64,000 bases of DNA from the NCBI GenBank assembly GCA_021018815.1, contig JAITYX010000104.1, positions 186,001 through 250,000 of the forward strand, given 5' to 3'. The stretch is from Talinum fruticosum. Taxonomy: Eukaryota; Streptophyta; Magnoliopsida; Caryophyllales; Talinaceae. A program made the translations under genes and the position numbers. Position 1 is the first letter of the stretch; every line of letters begins with the position of its first letter. The notes below the pieces were generated by a model. That model had not been told where the DNA came from and made no database searches. It saw only the letters and a program-made list of their open reading frames with translations. Shown piece after piece: positions 23,146-35,520 of this stretch.

Positions 23146-24639
23146 ATAATTTACAACTTTATAATATGCTGAAATTGAATTGAAGCTGATTTGGCACAAT
23201 TGTCAAGGTATTTATTCCAAACTTGCCCTTGGTAAATATTTGAATGTAATCGAAGATGAAATTAATAATTTTTAAAAACTTGAAATCGTTTTTATATTAA
23301 AGTGGAGATTTTATTTTGGTGTGTTTTATCTTTCATAATTTTGTCCTTCGTGCTCTGTCTTCTTCGCCTCCTGTCATTCTCTATTAATGGTCTTCACCTT
23401 CTCCCCTTCTTCGTTTTTGCGTCCATGCTCATCTGCAAACATGAGTAAGAAGTCTTGGATTTCCCCTTCTCCCATCCTCTATTAATTTGTGTTAGTGTTC
23501 ATCAACAAATTCGTCTTTTCTCATGGAATTATGAACTGGAATTTTGATTTCGGGGTAGGGTTTATCATCATCTTGGAACCGTGGGAGGAGACTAGAGAGG
23601 AGTGAGTTAATTTGTAGACATTGCAAAGGTATGTCAAGATTAGAGCTTCAAATAAGCTGGGTCAAGTGGGAACCATGGAAGGGCGTACTATTGAAGCGAA
23701 TGGTGTGGTGGTTTTATAAAATGGGTAGGGTTAAGACTAAATACAGAATCAAATCAATAGAGCACACAATGTGGGAATACTTCTAGCCAAGAGTTTAGAG
23801 CACCGATGGAGCGAGATGAGGAAGGTGATGGCTAAAATGAATGGGATTGCGAAAGATGTTGCTTGAAATGAGAGTTATGGTGAATAAATCTAGTGTTCGA
23901 AAAAGGAAAGTGATAAAGATAATTTTACTATCTCTAATAGTTCATTTCTTAATGTTAGTTGTCACCGTGGTGTTGTTAAAGTGAGGGGATGAAGAAAGTT
24001 GATGAGATGAGGGTAATAGATTGATGGTGAATGGTGTATTTGAATAGTGTTTGACTTGTTTCTCCCTCTCGTCTCTCGGAGTTGTTATGTAATGAATGGT
24101 TATGAATAAGTCAGTATTGGTTGGTAGATTTTATTTATTTGGTACTTGCAGTTTGTAAATATATAGCAAGCATGGAAAAAATATAAAAAGAGCAATTGAA
24201 ACATAATATAATAGCTCCAAATGCTCACCCTTTACCTCCACCAAACATTGTCCAAAATATAAAATTCATTGTCCCACTAAACCTAGCCACATAAACAAAC
24301 AAGTGGGCATAAAAGACTGTCCGACAATGATTTGGAAAAGCTGGTACAACACCAACATTAAAAGAAAAATTCATTGTCCAAAATATTCCACAAACCAAAA
24401 TAGGGTACAATGGTTCACTTCTTGGCTATCTCTCTTGTCAGATTCTTCTCTTGATTTAATGACATAGTCTTATATGCAGATCTTGATCCGGTATTGTGAC
24501 AGATCACTTTTGGGCCATTGATAACAACCCAGGTACTAAAGAATTCTCTTTACCCTTAGCAATAGCAGCTCCCTTCTTATCCTTTCTCAGTCGACCTTTT
24601 GCTTTCTTTCTTGTTTGTTCATCAATGGAGGAGGGTGGT
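23146..24639. other. MULE 3' non-coding part
   Basis: This lies downstream of the transposase frame on the minus strand. Short frames continue past the zinc-knuckle region (24225-24410 minus) but show no domain. Confidence 0.4.
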
Positions 24640-26100
24640 GATCGTTTTCTCTGGGTTGTTTTGTTGCCTTAACCTTGACACCCTCTTTTGTTGTGGTTGA
24701 GACAATGAAAAGTAGAGCATTTAAGGACTTTAGATTTGGAAAAAGTCCCAACCTCATCATCTCCCTTGATTCTCTTAGTCTTTGGCCTTCCGGATGGCCT
24801 TTTATATGGTGGAGGGGCTAATTTAGGTAGCCACTGAAAGTCTTCTTGTACATGTCAACTGTACGGTATTCATGCATAAAGTCTTCCAGTGGCTTTCTTT
24901 TACTAATGATGCATCTTGCAGCATGTTTGCAAAGGATGCCTGCAGTGATGAAGCAAGTGAGTAAATAGTGTGAACTAAATAATAACCCAAAAGAAGTATT
25001 TAGCAAAGTTTTAAGCAAAGTAACATGATATGTCCTAATATCTACAATCACAATGAGAAGTATTGAGGTTGACTGTGAATGAGGACCTACCATCAATAAC
25101 CTTGAACACCTCACCATGAGCAGAAGCCACAATACAAGTACAACCATCCTTCTCATTCATTTCAACTTGTTCCTTAACACTAGGAACAATTCCGCTTACA
25201 TCTTGTTAGCCCAATCTCTCCTTGCTGCAAATCTTGTCATTGACAACCTTCTAATTTCCTCCAGAAGCAACATACATCACAAATGTTGTTGAAAGATTCA
25301 ACAAAGCTTGTTGTATTGTCGGGGTTTTCATGTCTTCATTAAACTTGTGTCTTGCCCATAACTCCAAAGGCTCATGAAGCAGCCATTCATATGCAAGGTT
25401 GCTTTCTCTTTTAATTGTGCTCAATACTTTATCAAATACCCACTCATTGAATGCATTGCAGGCTTGCCAAAACAGAGCCTTAACTAACCTTGACCCCCAT
25501 TTCTTCTTGAAGTTCCTGTATAGGTGCACACAATAGATCCTTCCATTCATAATAGGTAGAACATCAACCAATGCCTTCAAAAGCCCCTAAAACATAATGA
25601 ATGACCTTTATTAACAATATTATTAAACTGACTTTGCTTAAATGGAAGGAAAAGAAGTTAGAAATTTTACCTTGCTCATATTTGAAATAATGGTGTACTT
25701 GCTCCGATCCTCCAAGCCAGTAATAGACCTCAATGAATTGAAGAAGCTTGCCCATTTTTCATAGTTCTCACACTCTACAATTGCATATGCTAAAGGGAAA
25801 GTGCCACTATCTGCGTCTAACACCAATGCACTTAGCAATACCCCCTTGAATTGTCCTTTTAAATGTGTCCCATCAACACCTATAAGTGATCTGCAACTTT
25901 CCACAAACCTATCACTGCAAGCTTTGAAACTAGTGAATAGTCTTTTGAACATGGGTGAATGTCCTAAACCTTGAGGTACCCTTTTAACCCAAGCCAAGCT
26001 CCCTGGGTTCTTCATCTTGGGCATTTTTATGTAATAAGGTAGTCTAACATAAGCTTTATCATATTTCCCCTTTATCAAAGCCATTGCTAATCTTCTTGCC
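24640..26100 (-). pseudogene. MULE transposase (MuDR/plant type), core and SWIM region
   Basis: On the minus strand the MULE domain reads LIGVDGTHLKGQFKGVLLSAL then TFPLAYAIVECENYEKWASFF (25720-25900), the DDE-type MULE transposase core. It is preceded by a block with LAWVKRVPQGLGHSP. An 84-bp GT-AG intron (25587-25670) joins IISNMSK to GLLKALVDVLP; next come IYCVHLYRNFKKKWG and LWARHKFN. A SWIM zinc finger is split: HCDCR near 25060 and LCKHAARCI near 24920, where an AG acceptor precedes the second half. A GRPKTKR motif (24775-24800) and a degenerate zinc-knuckle tail follow. Stops after the tail suggest it is decayed, though the core is open. Confidence 0.8.
25587..25670 (-). other. Intron in the MULE transposase
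   Basis: The donor is GAGCAAG followed by GTAAAA and the acceptor is GTTTTAG before GGGCTT. Splicing restores the reading between two conserved MULE segments. Confidence 0.7.
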
Positions 26101-26819
26101 CTTCTAACTATCTATGAGTTTGTGTCTAGCTGATAATTGTCCATCGAAACTTTTGTAAGTTTGAGACTTTCATAGTATGGCACACTCTCGGTTGTCTAAC
26201 TATCACGAGTGCTCATCCAAGTTGATGTAGCATACTCATTAAAGTGCAGAAAATCATAATGATGTTCACCCTTGATTGTTTTCACTTGGACTGTAATCCC
26301 ATCGGCTATGATTGAAACATGAATCCTCCATTAACACCTACTATCCCGACATTTCCCGGTCCACCTAAATTTATCATTCTTTAGTTTTTCCAAAAAAAAC
26401 CCTGTTTGAATGCAGTAGTTTCTTATAACTTCTTTTTAATGCCCTTTGTCAACAAACATATCCCACCTCTTGATGACAATACGCCATCTGGTTTAGCTTC
26501 CCACATCCTTCTACCTGAGTACATTTTTTCACTGAGTATATTGTCTTCATCACGAGACTTCATCATCAAAGTCTCCCTTTGCCACATCTAAATCGGACTC
26601 GGACTCGGATTTAGATTCTGAAGAACTTGACCTAATTGCAAGATCATTAGAGGCATGAAACTGTTCAATGAAGACTGATTGTGTACTCTCTTAGGTAGAA
26701 ATATCGGGAGGTGATAAGAACAAAACATTATGGTTTGCTCTTACTTGTGCTACCTCAAAGCTGGACAACTTTTTAAAATTTGAAGGGAAACAAGTGAGCT
26801 TTTTTTAGAAGAGGGAGAA

Positions 26820-27085
26820 GTGGGAAAGGTCACTGTGGGCTTCTATTTGGAAAGAGGTGAGGAAGTGGGCTTTATCTTAGAAGAGGGACGCATAAGGGAG
26901 GTGGTTGTGGGCTTCTTTTTGGAAAGGGGGAAACAAGTGGGCTTCTTCTTAGAAAAGGAAGATGTGGGACCTTGTTTGGATAGGGGAGAGAAAGTAGGTT
27001 GTGTACAGGAGGTGTGGACATCACATGAAGAAGAGTTTGGCCTAATGCCCTTGTTCACAAAATCTACGAGCATTTGGAATTTCAC
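26820..27085 (-). pseudogene. MULE N-terminal linker, Ser/Pro/Lys-rich imperfect repeats
   Basis: An 80-codon minus-strand frame is made of imperfect repeats of the type KKKPTxxPLSK, as in the low-complexity linkers between the N-terminal domain and the MULE core. The nested CACTA element starts just beyond it at 27090, so the upstream part of the protein lies at 29981-30187. Confidence 0.5.
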
Positions 27086-28732
27086 TAGTTACTACTACAA
27101 AGCTGTTAATTAGTGACGGAAATTAGCGACGGATAGAGTTCCGTCGCCAAACAACGACGGAATCAATGACGGAAACCGACAAAAAACAACAACTATGTTA
27201 GACAGCGACGGAATATTCCCTTGCTGACCGGATTAGCGACGGAAATATCTGTTGCTATTTTGGTTCGTCTCTGACGAGATTAGCGACGTAAATATTTGTC
27301 ATCTGGCGGGATTAGCGACGTAATATTCCGTCCCTAAGCCGTAGATGTGGGATTTAAAATTTTAAGATCTAGAAAAAAAAGTATAATAAAATTAATTTAG
27401 TCGATAGCAGCGAAATTTTACGTCGCTAATATGTAATAAATTTCAGATCCGGCCTTTCGGCCGAACGAGCAACCCGAAGCGGAGAGAGAGAAAGGAGTGT
27501 GGGCGATTGTGAGAGAGAATGCCCAACTCCCACACCACGCGTCCACAACCCCCATCGGCCGCCGGTCGACCGCCGCCTCGTGTCCGTCCGCCCCGCTATC
27601 GTACGCCGCCGCATGGTTCGCCGCCCCCACTTCCATAAGCCAAAGACGAGTGAGAAGACCTTGGTTGCTGCTGCCGTTGCTGCCGCCTGAAGGAGCTCGC
27701 CGCCGCCGCCGCCTCCTACTTTCAAGATATTGTTTTGTTGATTGTTATTAGATTTAGGGTTTTGAATAATTTTGTACAAATTGATGATTTTATATAATTT
27801 GATGCAAATAAATGTTGTTTGTGAATGAATTTGAAAAGAAAAATGTGCAATTGTGTGATTTATGTATAGATGTTGTGTTGTTTAAAGTATGTGAGGTTAT
27901 ATTTGTTGTTAATTCCTTTATACTTTCCAAATTTCACTAGATTATTTAATTTCCATCTAAACATCATTGAAGGAGTTGGAAGACCAAGTATGAACTTAGC
28001 ACTTAGTTTATGTGATACTTAGTAATTATACTTAGTAATTATAGAGCCAATGCTGAAGGAGTTGGAAAATCAATGAGGAGTTGGAAGACCAACTATGTTT
28101 ATGTGATACTTAGTAATTATAAAGCCAATCGTTGAAGCGGGCCAAACACCGAGTGAATTCGAAATATCTTCGGGTTTTTAGTTTACTTTGTGCTTGGACT
28201 CACCCCTTTAATTTAATCATACAAATCAATTCATACAAGTGGAAGATGCTTTTCTTTTTTTTGTTTATTATTTTTTTCACTACTTTGAAAAGTTTGGTAG
28301 AAATCTCTAATAACCACTACATCTTTTTTACCATGTCGAAATTTACAGACTTCAATTGTGTTTGTCACATCTATAGATATATATAATGCAATCATGTTGC
28401 TCGTGAGATGAATTGTTTGTTTATTACTTCTACTCAAGAATGAACTTTCACCCTTTTAGTAAATTTCTCTCTAAATGAAAATCATATGAGGATATACGAA
28501 ATTATGATTATATGATATGATATATACTACCTTGACCACTTTAAATTTTTATTTTCTTTTTTCTAATTAATAATATCGTCAAGTAAAAAATCAAACGAAA
28601 TACGGAACTCTGAAGTAGAAAACATCTGTTTAACTACATCACAATCAAACAACCAAGCAAAACTAAACAAAAAGGAAAACTAATAAAGCTCTTCCTCTTC
28701 TAATCAATAACCCAACAGTTAAGCACATGTGG

Positions 28733-28978
28733 TCATGGATAAAGGGTGGGTGGGGATTTATTTTTATTTTCCTTGCAGTCTATGTAACTATGTTGATCTT
28801 CATTGAACTTGATCTGCATTTTTTTGACAAATGTTGATTCCAAAGCGGATATTAAGGTAAACCAATCATAGATTGCCCAGCCGCTTTCTAACAAATCCCC
28901 ACCATAGAATAGGTGAGTAGGATCCGATTGTAAACGCGACTTTAGCGAGTTATAGCAAGATTTTCTCGCAGAATTCAT
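28733..28978 (-). other. Open frame of unknown origin inside the CACTA element
   Basis: An 81-codon minus-strand frame has less biased composition (FYGGDLLESGWAIYDWF) than its surroundings. I do not recognise it. It could be another captured gene fragment or chance. Confidence 0.25.
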
Positions 28979-29107
28979 TTTTCGGTTTGCTTCCTACGGT
29001 TAATGACTTGTGAGGTTTAATAGTTTTCAAAACTCTCTCCCTTCCCTTCCCATTTCTTATGTGTTTCAAACTTACAACTTGTGCCAATATTAAACCATTG
29101 ACTCCTG

Positions 29108-29330
29108 GTTCTCTCGGGAGCAAGTAGTGGAAGCTTTGGAGGGGAACTTATCCGTCGAGGATCTATTGAAAGAAACAGACTATTAACGGAACATTCCAAG
29201 GGAGCTCGATTATGATTCCAGCAGCGAATACCAGGAGAACCTAAAGAAATTCAAGAAGCTAGCTTTGGAAAGCCAAGACCATAGCACCAGCGAGCGAGTG
29301 TATTCACCGGTGAGCATGGGGTGCCTCCCT
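29108..29330 (+). pseudogene. Captured fragment of a PERK-type receptor-like kinase (C-terminal tail)
   Basis: The plus frame reads EQVVEALEGNLSVEDL, a stop after KETDY, then DYDSSSEYQENLKKFKKLAL and ESQDHSTSE. This follows the order of the C-terminal kinase tail in proline-rich extensin-like receptor kinases: R-ALEG(D/N)-S--DL, then S-SEYD-S-YN-(D/E)(M/L)KKF(R/K)K-AL-(S/T)Q(D/E). An in-frame stop and the lack of the kinase domain make it a fragment. It lies between CACTA subterminal repeats, so it was probably acquired by the transposon. Confidence 0.6.
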
Positions 29331-29980
29331 CAACCTCGAGCACCGAAAATCAACATGATACCCATCGAACTTTGGTGTATTGGTAAACATTTTGCGAACT
29401 TTTGGATAATGTATTTATGGTTGTTTGTGAACTTTTGTATGATTGTTTTTGTGAACTGGTTGTAAATGTGTTTGGATTGTTTATGATTGTGAAATGTATG
29501 TTGGATTTGTATATCCAATTTGGAGGACCATGTTGTGGCATATGTAAATGTAAATGTAATTTTCACATATATGAATTTTGGATTTGTATATATCCATTAA
29601 CATTTTTGTACTAGGTTAATGAAAAATTAGAAAAAACTATTGTCGAATTCCGCCAACATAGCGATGGAACAACGACGGATTAGCGACGGAATAGCGACGA
29701 AACAGACAATGGATGGGCGCCGGAACGACGACGGAACAGCGACTGAACAGTGATGGAAATCAGCTATGGAATTACTGGAAATTCTGTCGCTAAATTCAAC
29801 GATGGAAAATGTATTCCATTGCTGTTCCGTCGCTAATTAGCGACGGATTCGGAAATTTCCGTCGCTAAAACGATCCGTCGCTAATTCAGTCGCTATTTTC
29901 AAAAATTCGTTGCTATTTGACAAATTTCCTTCGCTTTTCGTCATTTTTCTAGTAGGATTATATAGTGAAAGAAAGGGTCA

Positions 29981-30187
29981 TCATCCCCCATTCCGGGACA
30001 TTCTCTTCCATTGGTGCTTTGTCTTTAAATCTTGTCCTCCATTATTCACTTCAAGCCCTTTCATAGCTTCTTTAGGCACAATATTATAAATTTGAACAGA
30101 AAGTTTAGGTTGAGAAGAATTTGTCATAACCAAAGCAATCACTATTTTCTCCTTCCATCCGCCTCGCTTTTTAACCAATGAACCCAT
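29981..30187 (-). pseudogene. Probable N-terminal part of the MULE protein
   Basis: A 68-codon minus-strand frame (MGSLVKKRGGWKEK...) lies just beyond the CACTA insertion, on the same strand as the transposase. Its position fits the N-terminal region. I recognise no domain, so the link rests on location. Confidence 0.35.
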
Positions 30188-31032
30188 CTATTCAACCAAT
30201 TCAACATCTGTTCACATAACATTTTTTTCTTTTACAATTAGGAGGTTGATACTCAAAGTAAGGATTTTCGGGGGTTCTAAAAACTTCGCTCGTGCGAGCA
30301 TCAATAGCATCATCAATTAAGTCCATAATTCCATACTCAAAAACCCGATGTTCCTAATTTCACATCTTTTGTTCCGATAATGGACCATAAAATTGCCTAC
30401 TTCACCATTCATTTGTATTTCAATTACAAGAGACAGAGACGAGAGACAAAATTGGTTTTAGGTCAAATTTATGAAGTATTTCTCAAATTTGTAGTTTTAA
30501 TCACAATAATTCCCCAACGAAAAGCGGAAGATTGCTCACTCATCACCACATTAAACACTCAGTTCTATCAAAAATTAAAAAAAGTGATAGAGACAACATA
30601 CATTTCAAAACAAGGAATTAAAATACATACCGTAGAATATTTGCGAATTTTTTTCCACACTGCTTTCAATTCAAGTTCTCCACCGAATTGCCAATTCTTT
30701 CCCCACTTGCTTTTGATTTTAAATTCTCCACCTACTGATTCTTTCTTTCTCTTTTGGTTCACAGGAACACAAAAGTTAAGGTTTGTCTCCCTTGTACTCG
30801 ATTTGACAACAACCCATTTCGAGGTTTATGAGGATGAGAAAAACAAAGGGAGAGATGAGGAAAGAAAACGGTTCAAACTTAATTGAGTTTTTGTCAATTT
30901 TATTTCAACACTTTTTCAAATTTTTTTTTCTAATTTCACTTAATTTCACTTAACTACGACGACACCTACTATTGAGAGCATTTTTGTCCACTTATTCCCC
31001 AATACATGACTTCTAAAGGCATACATAATTAG
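30188..31032. other. MULE 5' non-coding part
   Basis: AT-rich. It contains a 168-codon plus-strand ORF (30380-30886) with no recognisable domain, antisense to the MULE, judged to be chance. Confidence 0.35.
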
Positions 31033-31127
31033 GCAATACATCAAGGTACTAATTTATTAGTTCCCATACTTGAGGGAGTTTTTCATCATTTGTTGACACC
31101 AAGACGTACTAGGTGTCAAAATTCCTA
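31033..31127 (-). repeat. MULE terminal inverted repeat, right
   Basis: It is the inverted partner of 23050-23145. An adjacent TACTCCGTTCGTCCC (minus strand, ending at 31150) is a MITE- or MULE-type terminus. Confidence 0.65.
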
Positions 31128-31187
31128 ATTAATATGGGACGAACGGAGTATATGTTTTGGTATCATTTATAAAGGGACACCCATAGA

Positions 31188-31690
31188 TGAAAATCTTAGC
31201 TCAGATTACTTGGAAATGAGCTTGTACAACAAAAGCATGTGGAGGTTTGCAATAAAAAATCCTAGTGCTTTGGAATGAAGCGATAATGCTCAAGCATGTT
31301 TGGGAAATTTCTACGAAGAAGGATATGTTATGGGTACGGTGGATACATGGTCATTACCTCAAAAGACCGACCTGGAAGGGTTATATCTAACGTGCGGACA
31401 CTTACTATTATCTTAAGAAACTAGTTAAACTAAAGAACTTTGTGGTTTGAAGCTTATTCATAGGGACATAACCTCGCTTAGATAAACTCGAGAAAAGTGG
31501 GTTGGAATAGGGTTGGCCCTCCTAAACATTCCAATCTAAGCTGGATTATAATGAATAATAGACTCAGCTGATGGAGAGAATTGCTCACTTTATTCTACAT
31601 GGCGGATCCAGAAACATGAGACCACCTTCTCTTCAATTGTGGTTTTACTCAGGTTAGTTAGGGAAGTAGATGAAATTATTAGAAGTGACA
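31188..31690 (+). pseudogene. LINE (L1-type) reverse-transcriptase C-terminal remnant
   Basis: Plus-strand frames read LVLWNEAIMLKHVWEISTKK then MLWVRWIHGHYLKRP, the W-K(A/L)---K--W-----(D/K)SLW--W-H-YYLK segment of plant LINE RT ORFs. Further on come PPKHSNLSWI, NNRLS, MADPET and DHLLFNC, the zf-RVT zinc-binding tail. Stops and frameshifts make it non-functional. Confidence 0.7.
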
Positions 31691-31966
31691 CAAAATTCTT
31701 ATATTTAGTCCATTGCTACTTACATGGCCAATTAAATACAAATCTCAAGGTGGGCTTTATTCTCTTTGCTCACGTGGCTCCCAAGTTAACCCAATATAAT
31801 TCGAAGCCCTAATTAAAAATATAATACAAACATAAAACCACAAATGCCACTTGCTAAAGTAAAGTTAAAAAAATATTTGAGATGTCGGACTTGTACAATA
31901 TAAACAACAAGTCAAGTTTAGCAATAATATCATAATGATTACAATTTATTTAATTAGAAAATATAC
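31691..31966. other. Short AT-rich gap before element C
   Basis: Nothing recognisable. Confidence 0.4.
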
Positions 31967-34155
31967 TGTTAGTCGGACATTTTATCCGACCATTCGGACG
32001 TGCATGCATAACTATTCTATCCGACCCTCCTTTGGTATACGAAATTTTGATCTCAAGGCAAATATTCAGTAGGTGGAAATATACCAAAAATCTCACTCGA
32101 TTCTATTATCCTAAAATCAAGTTTATCCGATTTTATTTTAAGATTCTATTTCTTTATTTGACAAAATCTAAAATCATATCTTTTAAGGAAAGATCTTAGC
32201 ATATTATAATCCCGAAATTTATGGACATATTTAATTATACTTTGGCATGATTTTGTTATGAAAAATCTTGACCTTTTTGCAAATTATACTAAACTTATTT
32301 TTGGAAAGAAATCAATCAAAATTTTCTATTAAGGGTTACAAGTAGTAGAAGTGGCAACTACGGTTATTAAGCATTTATTGAAGGGTGTCAAGGTCAGTCA
32401 AGTATCGGTGATGAACAAGCATTTTGAGAAGAAGCTAAAATTGGCAAGAATTAACTTTTTGGATTACAAGTCGGATCCTATGAAGATTCGGTTAGTCGAT
32501 CGGATGGAGGGAATCAATTAACGAGTGGTAACTTGTTTCATTTGGAATGGTCCTGGACATGAAGAGAAAGTTATAATAGACCAAATCAAGACCAAAAGCA
32601 AGCAAGCAAGAGAGCATACTTTCAATTCTATCATACTCATCTTTTGTAACCTTAATTATATTTTCCTCTTATAACGGTGTCTTAAGGTGATATTTTGTGA
32701 GTGTAAGTAGCAAAGAATCTTGGGGAAGACCGCTTTGTGAGTGGTACCATTTGAGTGAAGTGTGAGTGAAGGGCCTTTAGAGTAAGTGTATTCGAAATGT
32801 CGGATAATGAGTTAAGTGAAGGGCTCATTTGACGAGTAAGATCAATAAGAGAAGCGGAAGATAATCATAAGTTAGGAAACCTTTGGCGGTCAATAACCCA
32901 AATATTTAGGCCAAGATTGTGAACAAATACACGTGCCTTGTCTACTTTACATTTTTGTTTGTATGCTTATTTTCACATATGACCACGCAACATAGTAAGA
33001 CATTTTAAAAATTTAAAATACCGTCACTACTACATAAATCACTTTTAACAATGGGTTTTTAGCGACGAATATACGAAAACCTATTGTAAAAATTGATGCG
33101 GTGGTATTTTTGTAAAATAAGAGGTCTTTTAAGCATATATGATGACGGTTCATTGAAAGAACCGTCTTCAAAGGTGGAAAGTCCACTTTTAACTACAATT
33201 TCCTAAAAGAACCGTCGTTAAAGGTGCATATATGATGACGGTTCCTTCATTGATTCCTAATCAAAAGTCTTCGAAGCCAAAAACCCACGAATAGTCTTCC
33301 ACCTTCGGTCTCTCTTCTCTCACTCGTCACTCATCACTTGTCACTCTGGTCTCTCTCGCTCTCTGTGGTCTCCACTTGCTCTCCTTTCTCTGCTCTCTAC
33401 TTGTGTCCTTGCTATCATCGGTGGTCTCCGGCGCACCGTTGTCGCTGCTTGTTCTCTCCACTCTCTTCTCGTGCTCTCGGCTCTTGCTGCTCACTCTCGT
33501 CATTGTTGTTGCTCCCTCTCTCTCACTCTCACCGGTCGGTATGTAAGTCATCTCTCCCTCTCTTATTTTGTACTCTGCTAAATAAAATGTGTAAATGTGA
33601 CATGACTTATGGTCGTTAAAGGTCCTTTGTACTTTCATCGTAAAAGGTTTAGGGTTTTAACGAGTAGCATGCTAAATAGGGTTTAGGGTTTTTAGGTTTC
33701 GATAGTGGCATGCTTGGGAAAGAGTTTAGAAACTAGTTTTTTCACATTTTATTGGTATATTGAATTTTATTTATGGTCTACTGAAAATGAAATGCATATA
33801 TATGTCTTACTCTGCCATAAATTAGACGTGAATTGTGAATAAAACTAAACCATAGACTACATGTAGTTGAACTAAGCATATAACTTTATAAATATGAACA
33901 TGATAAGACTTAATTTTATATTTGATGTTAAATTAGATGTATTTGAACCGAGTAAAACCTTACTTGTGACATTTTTCTATCACATAAACATCAATAGGAT
34001 GAATATTTAATTCACGTGGATTCGGTTTCTAAAAATTTAGGAAGATTACTATTAGAAATGCATGTTAAAAATTGTAAATAAATGTGATCGTGGAAAGTGG
34101 AGTATGAAAAAGAAAATGTTATACATATTTATTTATCAAGAGTTATATAATTTCT

Positions 34156-35520
34156 TGCAGTATAAAATGGATCCTTCCCAAAGTACAAAAATTCTAGGGG
34201 ACTAACGATGATGAACAAGGAGAAGGTGGTTGGAGTAGAGACGATCCAATTCTCCTTGCACTAGTCCAATTTGACAGGCATGAAAATGCTCTATGTTGGT
34301 GCAACAATCCGCACATACGTGAACATCGACTACGAAGTTGAGACACGAGTCCCGATTACGTTAAGGATAACCTTTGGAATGATATTCAGGTAAATGCACT
34401 ACATCTCAACTTAGAATTGTAACTTATTGTAAATGGATAATATGTATTAATGCATGTCGTTCTTATGGTTAAGAAAACGTTCATCTTGGACGTTAAAGAA
34501 TTTGATATCCCCTTGGTGAGACAGAAGACCCTTATGTCGACAACGAAAAAATTTAGAAACTTCAAGTCCCAAATTGCTGCTATTTGGATCTACCAAATAA
34601 GGGAGATAAAAGCATATGGTATAACCTAGGAGGTCTACAAATTCCTCAATAAGGAGGACTGGAGGACGTTTGAAGCATATGTTTTCTCTCCGGAATACAA
34701 GGTAATTTATCATTTGTTATCTTTTCTTCGATGTAAGTCTTATACTCGATATCTTCATTGTCTTAATTACTTGAGCACGAATGAGGTGAAACCAACCGGA
34801 AGAGGATTAAGAGCAACACATATTCCTATACGATGTCCCGTGGAGGATTCGCGAAGGTGGAGGACAAGTTGTACAAGCGAAACTTGAACAACTTCAAAAG
34901 CGCATCCTGTGAAGGTTCTATCACAAATACTTCACGACTCACTATCGAGAGGAACTAACTGTGGGTCAAAAGAAAAAAAATAAAGATGAAACCTTCACTA
35001 CGATGGAAGTAGAATCTATTATGCAATGACTCATGAGGTTTTTTGACTATTTCCTTTATTTATTTTGAGAATTTGTCGGTTTTAATATATGAATTGCATT
35101 TATTTCCTTCTTATATGAATCTTTGTCACATACATCGACTTTAGAAGTCGCCGACACCACCGAGGAGGAGGGACAATCTAGCCTTGGCCCTAGAAATATA
35201 GCATCCCGGTCGTGTTCGAGTCATTGGTGGGAGGGTAGGGATAGTTGAGCACTTTGGGGCTAGGAAGAAGCGCCCTGTCTCTTCTAACCAAGTGGATATA
35301 GAGGCCTAAATGGCCCAAATGCGATCTCAAATGCAATCCCAACAGTCCCAAATGTCCCATATGTCTATACGAGATGGCTGCACGAGATGGAAGAGATAAA
35401 CAAACAAATGAAGGCAGAGTTGAAGGCCGAGATGCATGCCTAGATGCAGGCCCGAGATGAAGGAATGTATCACGTTGTACTTCAGCAACATGGTTATCCC
35501 AGCACCTAACTTGGATGATT
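34156..35520 (+). pseudogene. Decayed Ptta/En-Spm (Transposase_24-like) protein of the CACTA element
   Basis: Plus-strand segments in order: DEQGEGGWSRDDP (about 34209), FRNFKSQIAAIWIYQI (34550-34600), FLNKEDWRTFEAYVFSPEYK (34640-34700), TYSYTMSRGGFAKVEDKL (34820-34880), VEHFGARKKRP (35249-35281), then a Met/Gln/Glu-rich stretch likely to be coiled coil (35310-35450). The FK--I---... WE-FV----S and SRGG---(V/L)E pattern is that of plant En/Spm-associated Transposase_24 proteins. Stops and intron-like gaps interrupt it. The catalytic Tnp2-type transposase is absent, so the element is non-autonomous. Confidence 0.6.

Larger units (their letters stand above)
27090..29956. mobile_element. Non-autonomous CACTA-like (En/Spm) element nested in the MULE
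   Basis: The left end (T)ACTACTACAAAGC and the right end TTTTTCTAGTAG match degenerate CACTA termini. Both subterminal regions (27107-27430 and 29640-29935) carry many copies of AGCGACGGAA and its complement, the dense subterminal repeats typical of CACTA elements. No transposase is present. Inside are a GC-rich patch (27430-27720), a partial duplication around 27970-28130 (GGAGTTGGAAGACCAA repeated) and a captured kinase fragment. Confidence 0.65.
23050..31127 (-). mobile_element. Mutator-like element (MULE) with a nested CACTA element
   Basis: Inverted repeats of about 95 bp (23050-23145 and 31033-31127) bracket a minus-strand MULE transposase. Both begin TAGGAATTTTGACAC and share AAACTCCCTC..GTATGGGAA and ATAAATTAGTA. 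The repeats have drifted and no 9-bp target duplication is clear, so the true outer ends may differ. Adjacent MITE-like ends (CTCCGTTCGTCCC at the right, minus strand) may belong to the terminus. A CACTA-like element of 2.87 kb splits the N-terminal part of the coding region. Confidence 0.65.

Noticed and set aside
27426..27779. GC-rich ORFs on both strands inside the CACTA element
   Set aside because: Open in several frames at once; composition effect within transposon sequence.
30380..30886. 168-codon plus-strand ORF
   Set aside because: AT-rich, antisense to the MULE 5' part, no recognisable domain, promoter or conserved motif.
33327..33638. ORFs of 93-103 codons near the left end of the second CACTA element
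   Set aside because: Simple CT-rich sequence open on both strands; may be leader of the element but not a supported gene.
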